DNA of 64,000 nt, from the NCBI RefSeq assembly GCF_900142915.1, contig NZ_FRCM01000011.1, forward strand, positions 1-64,000, read 5' to 3'. Under the pieces are notes generated by a model that saw only the letters and a program-made list of their open reading frames with translations, was not told the DNA's origin and made no database searches. Positions 36,003 through 44,076 of this stretch are shown piece after piece. Source of the DNA: Mucilaginibacter sp. OK098 (GTDB lineage Bacteria; Bacteroidota; Bacteroidia; Sphingobacteriales; Sphingobacteriaceae). A program made the translations under genes and the position numbers. Each line of letters opens with the position of its first letter. Within the stretch, counting starts at the first letter, position 1.

Positions 36003-36614
36003 ATGGCTTTTACACTACCGGCGTTATCTTACGCTACCGATGCCCTTGAACCGCACATTGATAAACTGACCATGGAAATTCACCATGGAAAACATCACCA
36101 GGCTTATGTTACCAACTTAAACAAAGCGTTGGAAGGCAAACCTGAAGCCGATGGCAGCATTGATGATATTATAAAAAATATTTCAAAGTTCCCGCCTGCT
36201 GTACGCAACAATGGCGGTGGCCACTATAACCACAGCTTATTCTGGACATTGCTTTCGCCAAGCGGCGGCGGCGAGCCAACAGGTGCTTTGGCAACTGCAA
36301 TTAGCAGCACTTTCGGTTCATTTGCCGATTTTAAAACAAAAGTGCAGGAAGCAGGCGCAACCCGTTTCGGATCAGGTTGGGCTTGGCTTATTGTTACTGC
36401 CGATAAAAAATTAGCTGTTACATCAACCCCAAACCAGGATAACCCTTTAATGGATCTTCCCGAAATAGTAAAGGGCACGCCAATTTTAGGTATTGATGTT
36501 TGGGAACATGCTTACTATCTGAAATATCAAAACCGTCGCCCGGATTATTTAGCGGCTATTTGGAACGTGATCAACTGGAACCACGTTGCTGAGTTGTACG
36601 CAAAAGCGGTATAG
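36003..36614 (+). CDS. sodA: Superoxide dismutase, manganese-type
   Basis: Converts superoxide to hydrogen peroxide and oxygen in the cytoplasm. The 203-residue protein has the metal ligands in HHGKHHQAYV, HYNHSLFW, and IDVWEHAYYLKYQ. Two positions separate the metal types: RNNGGGHYNHSLFW has Gly where iron enzymes have Gln, and NQDNPLM has the Gln typical of manganese enzymes. This favours Mn, though many Bacteroidota enzymes are cambialistic. A -7 box and a terminator flank the gene. Confidence 0.95.
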   Translation: MAFTLPALSYATDALEPHIDKLTMEIHHGKHHQAYVTNLNKALEGKPEADGSIDDIIKNISKFPPAVRNNGGGHYNHSLFWTLLSPSGGGEPTGALATAISSTFGSFADFKTKVQEAGATRFGSGWAWLIVTADKKLAVTSTPNQDNPLMDLPEIVKGTPILGIDVWEHAYYLKYQNRRPDYLAAIWNVINWNHVAELYAKAV

Positions 36615-36651
36615 CCCCCTAACCCCCTAAAGGGGGAACTTGAATAACATT

Positions 36652-36686
36652 GCGGCAGTTTCTTTTAGATACTGCCGCTTTTATTT
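36652..36686 (+). terminator. Terminator of sodA
   Basis: Stem GCGGCAGT/ACTGCCGC (36652-36659 with 36671-36678) with an 11-base loop, then TTTTATTT. It lies 38 bases after the stop. Confidence 0.8.
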
Positions 36687-36691
36687 ACACT

Positions 36692-36806
36692 TGTCATTGC
36701 GAGCGCAGCGTGGCAAGCGCAAACTTTACAGAGCGGACAGAACGGTGTAGAATCTGCAAAGCGGAAATGCATTATTCGCGATTGCCACGCTGCGCTCGCA
36801 ATGACA
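36692..36806. mobile_element. Inverted-repeat element with perfect 25-bp ends
   Basis: The ends 36692-36716 and 36782-36806 (TGTCATTGCGAGCG...) are perfect reverse complements. The 65-base centre has no coding capacity. It sits between sodA's terminator and the alcohol dehydrogenase start, 17 bases before the ATG at 36824, so it contributes to that gene's leader. Confidence 0.75.
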
Positions 36807-36823
36807 TAAGTTAGTAATTTACT

Positions 36824-37819
36824 ATGAAAGCAATAGTCCTCGAAGCTCCCGATAAACCGCTTGCATTTAAAGAAGTTGACAAGCCCACCCTTGCCCCGGG
36901 CGAAGCACTGGTAAAAATAAAAGCCGCTGCCTTAAACCGCCGCGATTACTGGATAACCATTGGCAAATACGCCGGGATAAAATATCCAACCATCCTCGGC
37001 TCAGATGGGGCCGGGATTGTTGCCGAAGTTGGCAGCGATACTGATAAGCATTTGATAGGTACGGAAGTAATTATCAATCCCGGTTATGGTTGGGGTAACG
37101 ATCCAAACTTTCAGTCGGATGATTTTAAAATTTTAGGCCTCCCTGCCGATGGTACCTTTGCTGAATATGTTAAAGTGCAATCACAGCATTTACATGTCAA
37201 ACCTGCACATTTAACCTGGGAGCAGGCTGCAGCAATTCCGCTGGCAGGGTTAACGGTTTATCGCGCTTTATTTACAAAGGGCAAGGCAAAAAAAGGCGAT
37301 AAAGTATTAATAACCGGAGTTGGCGGTGGCACAGGCGCTTTTGCATTACAGTTTGCCCTTGCCGCAGGCTGCCAGGTATTTGTAACATCCGGGTCGGGCG
37401 AAAAAATTGACCGCGCCAAACACCTCGGCGCATCAGCCGGGGTAAATTACAAAGCGCAGGACTGGGCCGAACAACTGCATCACCTTGCCGGTGGCTTTGA
37501 CGTAATAATTGACAGTGCCCTGGGTGATGGATTTGCCAAACTGCCTGATGTTTGCAATCCTGGCGGGCGTATAGTGGTTTTTGGTGGTACGGCAGGTAAT
37601 ATTCCTCCATTAAACGGCCGCAAGATCTTTTGGCGACAGCTGCAGATAATAGGCACCATGATGGGTAATCCGGATGACTTTAAGGCAATGGTTGATTTTG
37701 TAAACGAGCACCAGATAATCCCCGTTGTTGACGAGGTATTTTCATTGGCCGACGCTGCAAAAGCAGTGCAAAAAATGGAAAGCTCATCGCAGTTTGGCAA
37801 AATTGTTTTACACGCCTAA
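36824..37819 (+). CDS. MDR-family (quinone oxidoreductase-like) NADPH-dependent reductase
   Basis: A 331-residue medium-chain reductase. The N-terminal GroES-like part has PGEALVKIKAAALNRRDYW and LGSDGAGIV, the nucleotide domain GVGGGTGAFALQFALAAGCQVF near residue 164, then SGSGEKIDRAKHLGASAGV. There are no structural zinc cysteines, so it is the zinc-free quinone reductase type. It is separated by 5 bases from the next gene, a PaaE-like reductase; the two probably form one operon. Confidence 0.85.
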   Translation: MKAIVLEAPDKPLAFKEVDKPTLAPGEALVKIKAAALNRRDYWITIGKYAGIKYPTILGSDGAGIVAEVGSDTDKHLIGTEVIINPGYGWGNDPNFQSDDFKILGLPADGTFAEYVKVQSQHLHVKPAHLTWEQAAAIPLAGLTVYRALFTKGKAKKGDKVLITGVGGGTGAFALQFALAAGCQVFVTSGSGEKIDRAKHLGASAGVNYKAQDWAEQLHHLAGGFDVIIDSALGDGFAKLPDVCNPGGRIVVFGGTAGNIPPLNGRKIFWRQLQIIGTMMGNPDDFKAMVDFVNEHQIIPVVDEVFSLADAAKAVQKMESSSQFGKIVLHA

Positions 37820-37824
37820 CCCTT

Positions 37825-38835
37825 ATGCTTCAGTTAAAAGTTGAAGCCATAAAGTGGGAGCTGCCTGATACGGCTACCTTCTCTTTAAAAGAAACATCCG
37901 GCAAAAAAATCGGCTATAATGCCGGGCAGTTTATTACCCTGGTATTTACTCATCATGATGAAGAGATCAGGCGGTCATACTCCCTGAGTTCATCGCCCGA
38001 TGAAGAGTTGCTTTCCATAACTGTTAAACGGATAGCCAATGGCGAAATTTCCCGCTTTATGCTCACCAAAGTAAAGCCCGGTGATATTTTAAGCGCGGTT
38101 GAACCGGCAGGAAGGTTTACCATAACTGATTTTGAATCCGAAAAAACGATCTTACTGTTTGCAGCGGGCAGCGGGATAGTCCCTGTATTTTCGCAATTAA
38201 AATATGTGCTGGGCCGTAAAGGAAACAGCAAGCTCACACTTATTTATAGCAATTTGAATGAGCGTTCAATTTTATTTAAGGATGAACTTGAGGCTCTTTT
38301 ACAAAAACATGCTGACAGGTTTAAGGTCATCCATCAGCTAAGCAGCGAAGCCAACAGGCTGAATAACCTTGTAGTTGAAAGATTGGTGCGAAGTGAGGTA
38401 AAGTACAATTTATCCAAAACCGAAATTTATACCTGCGGCCCTTTTTCCTACATGCGCATGATCAGGCTTACCCTGCTTTACATGGGCCTTGAATCCGGCC
38501 AAATCCGCAAAGAAAATTTTGTGCTCGAAACCATCCCTGTAACAGCAACTGAAAAAAGCTATCCACCCCGTAACATCCGAATTCACTTCAAAAATGGAAT
38601 ACATGACCTGGTGGTTGGCGAAAATCAATCCATACTACAGGCTGCTCTGCAAAATAACATCCAGCTGCCCTACAGCTGTCGAGTTGGCGATTGCTCAACC
38701 TGCGCCGCCATATGCAAAAGCGGAAAAGTGGAGATGGTAAAAAACGATGTGTTAACAGATGCCGACCTTGCCGCCGGCTGGATACTTACCTGTACCGGGC
38801 ATGCTTTGACGGATGATGTGGTGATTGAATACTGA
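37825..38835 (+). CDS. PaaE-like ferredoxin-NADP reductase with C-terminal 2Fe-2S domain
   Basis: A 336-residue electron-transfer flavoprotein. RRSYSLSSSPDE near 52 binds FAD, FAAGSGIVPVFSQL binds NAD(P)H, and the C-terminal plant-type [2Fe-2S] domain has YSCRVGDCSTC with three ligands and LTCTGHAL with the fourth. This resembles the reductase of phenylacetate-CoA epoxidase and similar oxygenases, but no oxygenase gene is nearby. It is probably co-transcribed with the upstream MDR reductase. Confidence 0.92.
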   Translation: MLQLKVEAIKWELPDTATFSLKETSGKKIGYNAGQFITLVFTHHDEEIRRSYSLSSSPDEELLSITVKRIANGEISRFMLTKVKPGDILSAVEPAGRFTITDFESEKTILLFAAGSGIVPVFSQLKYVLGRKGNSKLTLIYSNLNERSILFKDELEALLQKHADRFKVIHQLSSEANRLNNLVVERLVRSEVKYNLSKTEIYTCGPFSYMRMIRLTLLYMGLESGQIRKENFVLETIPVTATEKSYPPRNIRIHFKNGIHDLVVGENQSILQAALQNNIQLPYSCRVGDCSTCAAICKSGKVEMVKNDVLTDADLAAGWILTCTGHALTDDVVIEY

Positions 38836-39007
38836 ATTGCGCATCTAAAGCCAAAACATGCACACATTTTTGAATATGCTTTTTTTTGCCTTGTAGCAAC
38901 ACTTAATAAGCCAACGTAGGTACTTCATTTTATATAAAAAGTAAATGGCTCATCGGGTAATTTGAATGGCAAACACATCTTTCAAGACCTGTAAATGACC
39001 GAAAGCT

Positions 39008-39907
39008 TCATAAGCCCAAAACCACTCCGCCAACAATCCGGTACCCATTCCTCGCCACCCTATTAAGCTGCGTTTTATCAACCTGGCCTGATGATAAATA
39101 AAGCTGATCCGTACCATTCCCTGTTTGCCAGCTGTAGTAGCCGTAACCAAAACTTAACCCAATATTAGGGGTGAGATTATAAACTAGACGTGCAGCAGCA
39201 TTTATACCATAACCTTTTGCGGCATGGCGATAACTAACCGGGTGTTGAAACTCATTGATCAAATTCCAGTCGCCTTGTGCGCTGTAGGTTACCTGGTTAT
39301 AAGTAACATCGGCAGTCAATTTTAAAGCACGCCAGATTTTTACGGATGATGTTGCTTTTATAAATGGCCCTTTCCACCGCGTATTATAGCTGCTGTTAAG
39401 ACCCGGGAACTGCCCGGTGAGGTCTACAATATAAAGCGATTGCGTACTGGCGCCATAGCCAATATAGGGGATAAGGCTAAACAGATTGTTATTAAAAATA
39501 ACGTACCCGGCTCCGGCATTCCATGCGGAAACAGATCCTTTATTATCGCTGAAATTTTCCTGGTAGGTTGGTTGAGTGCGATTATCGCCGGCATAATCCA
39601 TATCGCTCACACTGCCCGATCTTACATTTACCCGGTTATATTCTCCTAACAAAGAAAACCTGCGCCAGAAATTCCACTGCAGGGCGCCAGAATAATTTTG
39701 ACCGCTAACATTTTTCCATTTAAGTTCAGAAAGCACATTTGGGCTTTGCCCGTTTATGTTCCCTGCAATGTCCCAATGAAAATCTTCCTGTTGGCGGCCG
39801 GTTGATAATGATAGCTGGAGTTTTTTTTCGAGATCCTGCCCATACCCTGCGCGGATGCCAAAAATGATAATTAAAGCTAAAGGGTAAAATTTTATCAGTC
39901 TTTTCAA
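39008..39907 (-). CDS. Omptin-like outer-membrane beta-barrel
   Basis: A 299-residue exported barrel protein: signal peptide (ends GYGQ), strands with alternating aromatics, and a Leu-terminated C-terminus. It can be laid along OmpT: LSELKWK with LDWKF near 59, GSVSDMDY near 98-105 with the OmpT GNMVDQDW (DxD catalytic pair at Asp102/Asp104), RWKGPFI near 177 with RFKMPYI, and VYNLTPNIGL near 242 with YYVTPNAKV. The position of the OmpT Asp-Glu-His pair reads Asp213-Trp-Asn215, so the His is replaced. Peptidase activity is doubtful; the omptin-like fold is moderately well supported. It is the only gene in the gap between the reductases and GH16. Confidence 0.55.
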   Translation of the reverse strand: MKRLIKFYPLALIIIFGIRAGYGQDLEKKLQLSLSTGRQQEDFHWDIAGNINGQSPNVLSELKWKNVSGQNYSGALQWNFWRRFSLLGEYNRVNVRSGSVSDMDYAGDNRTQPTYQENFSDNKGSVSAWNAGAGYVIFNNNLFSLIPYIGYGASTQSLYIVDLTGQFPGLNSSYNTRWKGPFIKATSSVKIWRALKLTADVTYNQVTYSAQGDWNLINEFQHPVSYRHAAKGYGINAAARLVYNLTPNIGLSFGYGYYSWQTGNGTDQLYLSSGQVDKTQLNRVARNGYRIVGGVVLGL

Positions 39908-40008
39908 TTATATAATTATTTATCACGAAGAAGAAGAGCCTTTAATTGGCTTTATTAAACCAGCACATAATCTACATACATTTTAGTATAATACAGGTGG
40001 AAAGATGT

Positions 40009-40084
40009 AAGAAATCAAGAGTCAGGAATCAAGACAGAAGGTTTTAAGTTTCTTTTTATCCTGATTCCTGACTCTTGATTTCTT
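40009..40084. repeat. ATCAAGAGTCAGGAATCA inverted repeat, copy 1
   Basis: A perfect 23-bp inverted repeat (40009-40031 with 40062-40084, AAGAAATCAAGAGTCAGG...). It is just downstream of the GH16 gene; related elements are at 41400-41493 and near 25729. Confidence 0.65.
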
Positions 40085-40120
40085 GATTCTTGTCTCTTGA
40101 CTTCTTAATTCTATTCTTTC

Positions 40121-41350
40121 TTACTGGTTCACCTTAAATGCTTCCCAGCCCGAAGCCGTGGTACGGGTACAGGTCATAGGCTGTGTGCCATTCTCTGATG
40201 AAACAAATTTGCCATTGCTGCCCTGCAGGGTAATGGTACCATCGGCATTAGTGCCCCAGGTAAACGTTTCCCAGGCACCTACGCTGGTACGGTTACAGGT
40301 AATTGCCATTGTGCCGTTTTCTGATGATACATATTTACCCATGCTTTGCAGTGCAACTTTGCCTCCGCCTTCATCAACCACTGAAAACTGCTCCCATGCG
40401 CTTGCAGTCGGGCGGTTACAGTTCATAGCCTGTGTGCCGTTTTCGCCGCTTACATAGTCATTATTAAAGCCTTTGAGGGTAATGGTTTGTCCGATTGGCG
40501 GGCCTGTTGTTGAAGTACCTGCTGTGTATACATGCACATAATCAACATACATGCTTGCAGGTAATGCGCCTGTGTTTACAGTTTGGCCCGGGAAATCACC
40601 TGCTACCGCAAGGTTAAGTATGATGTAAAATGGAAGATGGAACGCGCCTGTATTATTGATATTGTTCTGAATATTCCCGGTAACATACAGGGTATTATCA
40701 ACATACCAGCGGATTTGGTTGGTGTCCCATTCCACTGCATAAACGTGATAATCTGTTGGTGTTGTGGTTGTGTTGAGGCCGTAGCTTACATGCCCGCTGC
40801 CGCCGTTCCAGTGCATGGTGCCATATATGGTATTACTGGTATTAACCTGCTCCATAATATCAATTTCGCCGCAGCTTGGCCAGCCAACGGTACCAATATT
40901 AGTGCCCAGCATCCAGAAAGCCGGCCAGCTACCCTGAAAAGCCGGCAACTTGATCCGCGCTTCTATCCTGCCATAAGTAGCGGAGAATTTGCCTGCGGTC
41001 TCTAATTTACCAGATGTGTATGGCTGCCCACCCACGCTCTGATTTTTTGCGGTAATAACCAGGTTGCCGCCTGTTTCGGTAACATTGGATGATTGATAAT
41101 ATTCCTTCTCGTTATTAACGTTTGGGTTGCCGTTGTCGATGTTCCATTTCGAGCCGTCAACGCTGGTGCCGTTAAACTCATCTGACCATACCAGCTGCCA
41201 CGTAACTGCGCGGGCTTCGGTAGTTTTTGCCACATCAGTAGTTTGGATTTTTGGCTGATTGTTGCTATCCTTTTTACAGGAAACAATCATGCTAACCAGC
41301 GCCAGTACTATACCGGTGCGGGTTAAAAAGTTTAAAATTGTTTTTTTCAT
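40121..41350 (-). CDS. GH16 beta-glucanase lipoprotein with C-terminal fascin-like beta-trefoil
   Basis: A 409-residue enzyme from the ATG at 41348-41350 (MKKTILNFLTRTG); a more upstream in-frame start adds 22 residues but puts the lipobox (MIVSC) too far inside. GEIDIMEQ at 161-168 is the GH16 catalytic signature (Glu162, Asp164, Glu167). GH16 members of this type hydrolyse beta-1,3 or beta-1,3/1,4-glucans such as laminarin. From ~287 a ~123-residue module with three repeats (each VSGENG/VSSENG... T(A/S)...WE.F) matches a fascin-like carbohydrate-binding beta-trefoil. The same module ends the neighbouring GH30 enzyme. Confidence 0.92.
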   Translation of the reverse strand: MKKTILNFLTRTGIVLALVSMIVSCKKDSNNQPKIQTTDVAKTTEARAVTWQLVWSDEFNGTSVDGSKWNIDNGNPNVNNEKEYYQSSNVTETGGNLVITAKNQSVGGQPYTSGKLETAGKFSATYGRIEARIKLPAFQGSWPAFWMLGTNIGTVGWPSCGEIDIMEQVNTSNTIYGTMHWNGGSGHVSYGLNTTTTPTDYHVYAVEWDTNQIRWYVDNTLYVTGNIQNNINNTGAFHLPFYIILNLAVAGDFPGQTVNTGALPASMYVDYVHVYTAGTSTTGPPIGQTITLKGFNNDYVSGENGTQAMNCNRPTASAWEQFSVVDEGGGKVALQSMGKYVSSENGTMAITCNRTSVGAWETFTWGTNADGTITLQGSNGKFVSSENGTQPMTCTRTTASGWEAFKVNQ

Positions 41351-41399
41351 AATTGTTTGGTTTAGTATAATAAATTGGTTAGTTGTATGGGAGAGAGTC

Positions 41400-41493
41400 A
41401 AGAAATCAAGAGTCATGAATCAAGATAAAACAGTGCGCAGGTTTTTCCTGGTTCTTGACTCTCTTCCTCTTGATTCCTGACTCTTGACTTCTT
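41400..41493. repeat. ATCAAGAGTCAGGAATCA inverted repeat, copy 2
   Basis: A diverged copy of the element at 40009-40084 (left arm 41400-41424, right arm 41469-41493) between GH16 and GH30. The GH16 gene is therefore flanked by two members of the family. Confidence 0.6.
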
Positions 41494-41502
41494 AGATCTA
41501 TC

Positions 41503-43395
41503 CTACTGATTTACTTTAAACGATTCCCATCCCGATGCAGTAGTTCGGGTGCAGGTCATCGCCTGTGTGCCGTTCTCGCTCGAAATAAAATCATTGTTGC
41601 TGCCCTTAAGGGTTATGGTGCCATCAGCATTTACACCCCAGGTAAATGTTTCCCAACCGCCAAAGCTTGCGCGGTTACAGGTAATAGCCATGGTGCCGTT
41701 TTCGCTGGATACATATTTACTCATGCTTTGCAGTGCAATTTTGCCATTGCCGGCATCAACAACTAAAAATTGCTCCCAGGTGCCTGCTGTGGCGCGGGTG
41801 CAGGTCATGGCTGTGGTGCCGTTTTCGCCGCTCACATATAAATTGTTGAACCCTTTTAATGTGATAGTTTGGCCAATTGGTGCTCCGCCTCCGGTACCGC
41901 TTGATTGTGTGCCGGCCCATTTAAAAGTGGCAACAGCGCCTGCCGGTAAAGTGTAGGTAAATGATTCAGCGCCCCATTTAATTTTAAATGTTTGGCTTGA
42001 TGATGCTGTGTTTAGTGCCACTATAACTTTAGTGCCGTCAGGATTTTTAAAGGCTACGTTCTGAATGCTAGCCGAAAATGTATTTGATGAAATGCGCACT
42101 GCACCGGCCTTTACAAATTCAGACGCATGCGCTACGGTATAGTAAGCCGTATTGCGTGTATAGTTGTTGCCTGAAATAGTTACTGCTCCCTGGCAATTTG
42201 AACATCCGCCAGAAGTATGCGGGTTATAATTCGGATCGGCGGCCAGGTTCCACTCTAAAACCACGCGGCTCCAGTTACGCGGGGCGCCAATAATTAAATT
42301 GTTAACATGCCATGAAAGGTCGCCGCCAAAACTGCCCGGGCCGCCTATGTATTGTTCAGTAAAATAAACATTTTTGGCTGGGTAAGCATTATGCACAGCT
42401 GTTAATGCGCTGATATCACCGGCATATAAGTGGAATGCTGATCCATCAACATACGGGTTGGCGCCTGCATCGGCAAAAACAGCTTCCGGATAGCCTGGCT
42501 GGTCGCAATTATGATCATATGCAATGATCTTGGTACTGATGCCGTTTGCCGCAAACTGCGGACCTAAATTATTTTTAATAAAGTTGGCCTCCTCGTTTGA
42601 CTGCATGGTCATGGCCGGGTTATTATAGGGGTTTAAAGGCTCGTTTTGTGGTGTTACGGCATAAATATTTATCCCCTGTGCCTGCATCGCCTGTATATAT
42701 TTTACAAAATAACGGGCATAAGCATCGTAGTAGGCCGTGTTTAAGTTGCCGCCGGTAAAGCCGCCATTGCCGGTTGTACTGCTTTTCATCCAAACAGGTG
42801 CTGTCCACGGGGTAGCCAATATTTTAATAGCCGGGTTTATGGCTACTATCTTCTTTAAAACAGGTACCAGGTCGGTCATTTCCTGGGTAATGTTAAAGTG
42901 AGTAAGATTAACATCCGTTTGCCCTGATGGCATATCATCATAAGTAAAGTCAGAAGAGCTTAAGTCTGATGCACCTATGGTAATCCGCACAAAGGCCGAA
43001 CCAACGTGCCCTGCGGCTGTTGAAAATATATCATTCAAAAAAGTGCTTTGATTAGCGCCAAGCCCGTTAATTAATGATGCGCTGCCACCTGTTAAACAAT
43101 AGCCAAAGCCATCAATAGTTTGATAGCTTGTGTTTTCATCAACTGTAATGGTTGTTGCATTTGTACCGGCGTCTGCAGCAAAATTAATGCTGGTTTGCTG
43201 CGCTAGTAGTTTGCTTTGATCTGATGTGGTTTCCCAAATGCTTACGGTTTCGTTAGCCGCCCTTGCTACTGTGGTGCTTGCAGTACTTGCCAAGTTGGGC
43301 GCCGGTTTAGAAAGATCTTTTTTGCACGAATAAAACAGCAATGCAGGCAGCATGATCAATGCGGCAAGCAACTTTAAATGGTAAATTGTTTTCAT
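41503..43395 (-). CDS. GH30 glycoside hydrolase lipoprotein with C-terminal beta-trefoil
   Basis: A 630-residue enzyme with a lipobox (LLFYSC, Cys24). GH30 catalytic blocks are DGFGYCLTGGSAS near 95, TPQNEPL with the acid/base Glu252 and YFTEQY with the nucleophile Glu347. GH30 members act on beta-1,6-glucan, glucosylceramide or xylan. The linkage is not decided by sequence, but the neighbouring GH16 and GH5 genes favour beta-glucan. From residue ~508 comes a beta-trefoil nearly identical to that of the GH16 enzyme. Confidence 0.92.
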   Translation of the reverse strand: MKTIYHLKLLAALIMLPALLFYSCKKDLSKPAPNLASTASTTVARAANETVSIWETTSDQSKLLAQQTSINFAADAGTNATTITVDENTSYQTIDGFGYCLTGGSASLINGLGANQSTFLNDIFSTAAGHVGSAFVRITIGASDLSSSDFTYDDMPSGQTDVNLTHFNITQEMTDLVPVLKKIVAINPAIKILATPWTAPVWMKSSTTGNGGFTGGNLNTAYYDAYARYFVKYIQAMQAQGINIYAVTPQNEPLNPYNNPAMTMQSNEEANFIKNNLGPQFAANGISTKIIAYDHNCDQPGYPEAVFADAGANPYVDGSAFHLYAGDISALTAVHNAYPAKNVYFTEQYIGGPGSFGGDLSWHVNNLIIGAPRNWSRVVLEWNLAADPNYNPHTSGGCSNCQGAVTISGNNYTRNTAYYTVAHASEFVKAGAVRISSNTFSASIQNVAFKNPDGTKVIVALNTASSSQTFKIKWGAESFTYTLPAGAVATFKWAGTQSSGTGGGAPIGQTITLKGFNNLYVSGENGTTAMTCTRATAGTWEQFLVVDAGNGKIALQSMSKYVSSENGTMAITCNRASFGGWETFTWGVNADGTITLKGSNNDFISSENGTQAMTCTRTTASGWESFKVNQ

Positions 43396-44076
43396 AATAA
43401 TTGGTTATAGTTAATTGATTTGGTTTAGAAGTATAACCCAATTGAACTATTGTCGTGTCAATTACAATTGACGCTTAGTCTTGAGTCGAAAGTCTTAAGT
43501 TCTAAGTCAGAAAAAAACAAAATCTGACTTAAGACTTGTGACTCAAGACTATTGACTTGACACCACCACCGCCGGATTAAATCATCCGCAGCAATTAACT
43601 TATGCTTAAAAAAATAGCGGGCAAATTAGCCATAAGGCTAAGCAGCATTTTAACTTTTTTTGGTACACGGGCAGACGTTTAGTTTATATTGGTATTACAA
43701 AGCTATGTTAATTAATATTCAAATTCCAAATATATTTTAACATAAATAACTGATTAGTAGCTAGTTGTAATAGAGTCAATACGCTTTAAACACATGGTGT
43801 ATTTTGTACAAAAAGGGGCTTTAAAATGTAACAGGGCAGGTTTTTATATTTTGGAAGGATAATAATGATACGCTTGCTTCACAGTTAAGTTTGAAGAAAG
43901 TCGGGAAAGTCCGGAAGTCGGAAAGTCCGAAAGAAGCTGCAGGTTGAAGTTATTAAGCCATTAATAAAAAAGACCGAAGAAAAAGCCTTTAGCGAAACTT
44001 ACGAAGTTTTTAAAACTCGTAAGTTTTACTCATACTTTTCTTTCGGTCTTCCGGACTTTCCCGCCTTTCGGACTTC
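43396..44076. other. 681-base gap with repeats and a GH30-proximal palindrome
   Basis: No gene is seen. GTCAATT/AATTGAC at 43457-43472 is a candidate operator upstream of GH30. An inverted repeat of GTCTTGAGTC/GACTCAAGAC type lies at 43478-43550. Further on, AAAGTCCGGAAGTCGG words (43893-43935) face GTCTTCCGGACTTTCC words (44037-44080), enclosing the palindrome copy at 43995-44026. The central part is AT-rich. Confidence 0.55.
43995..44026. repeat. ACTTACGAAGTTTT palindrome, copy 3
   Basis: AAACTTACGAAGTTTT and AAAACTCGTAAGTTT face each other with one base missing from an otherwise perfect palindrome, as at 3241-3271 and 25760-25790. Confidence 0.65.

Noticed and set aside
41351..41416. Upstream start of the GH16 gene
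   Set aside because: It would put 22 residues before the lipoprotein signal and place the lipobox too far from the N-terminus.
43626..43682. Small frames of about 26 codons in the GH30 upstream gap
   Set aside because: Short, low-complexity and without a ribosome-binding site or family match.
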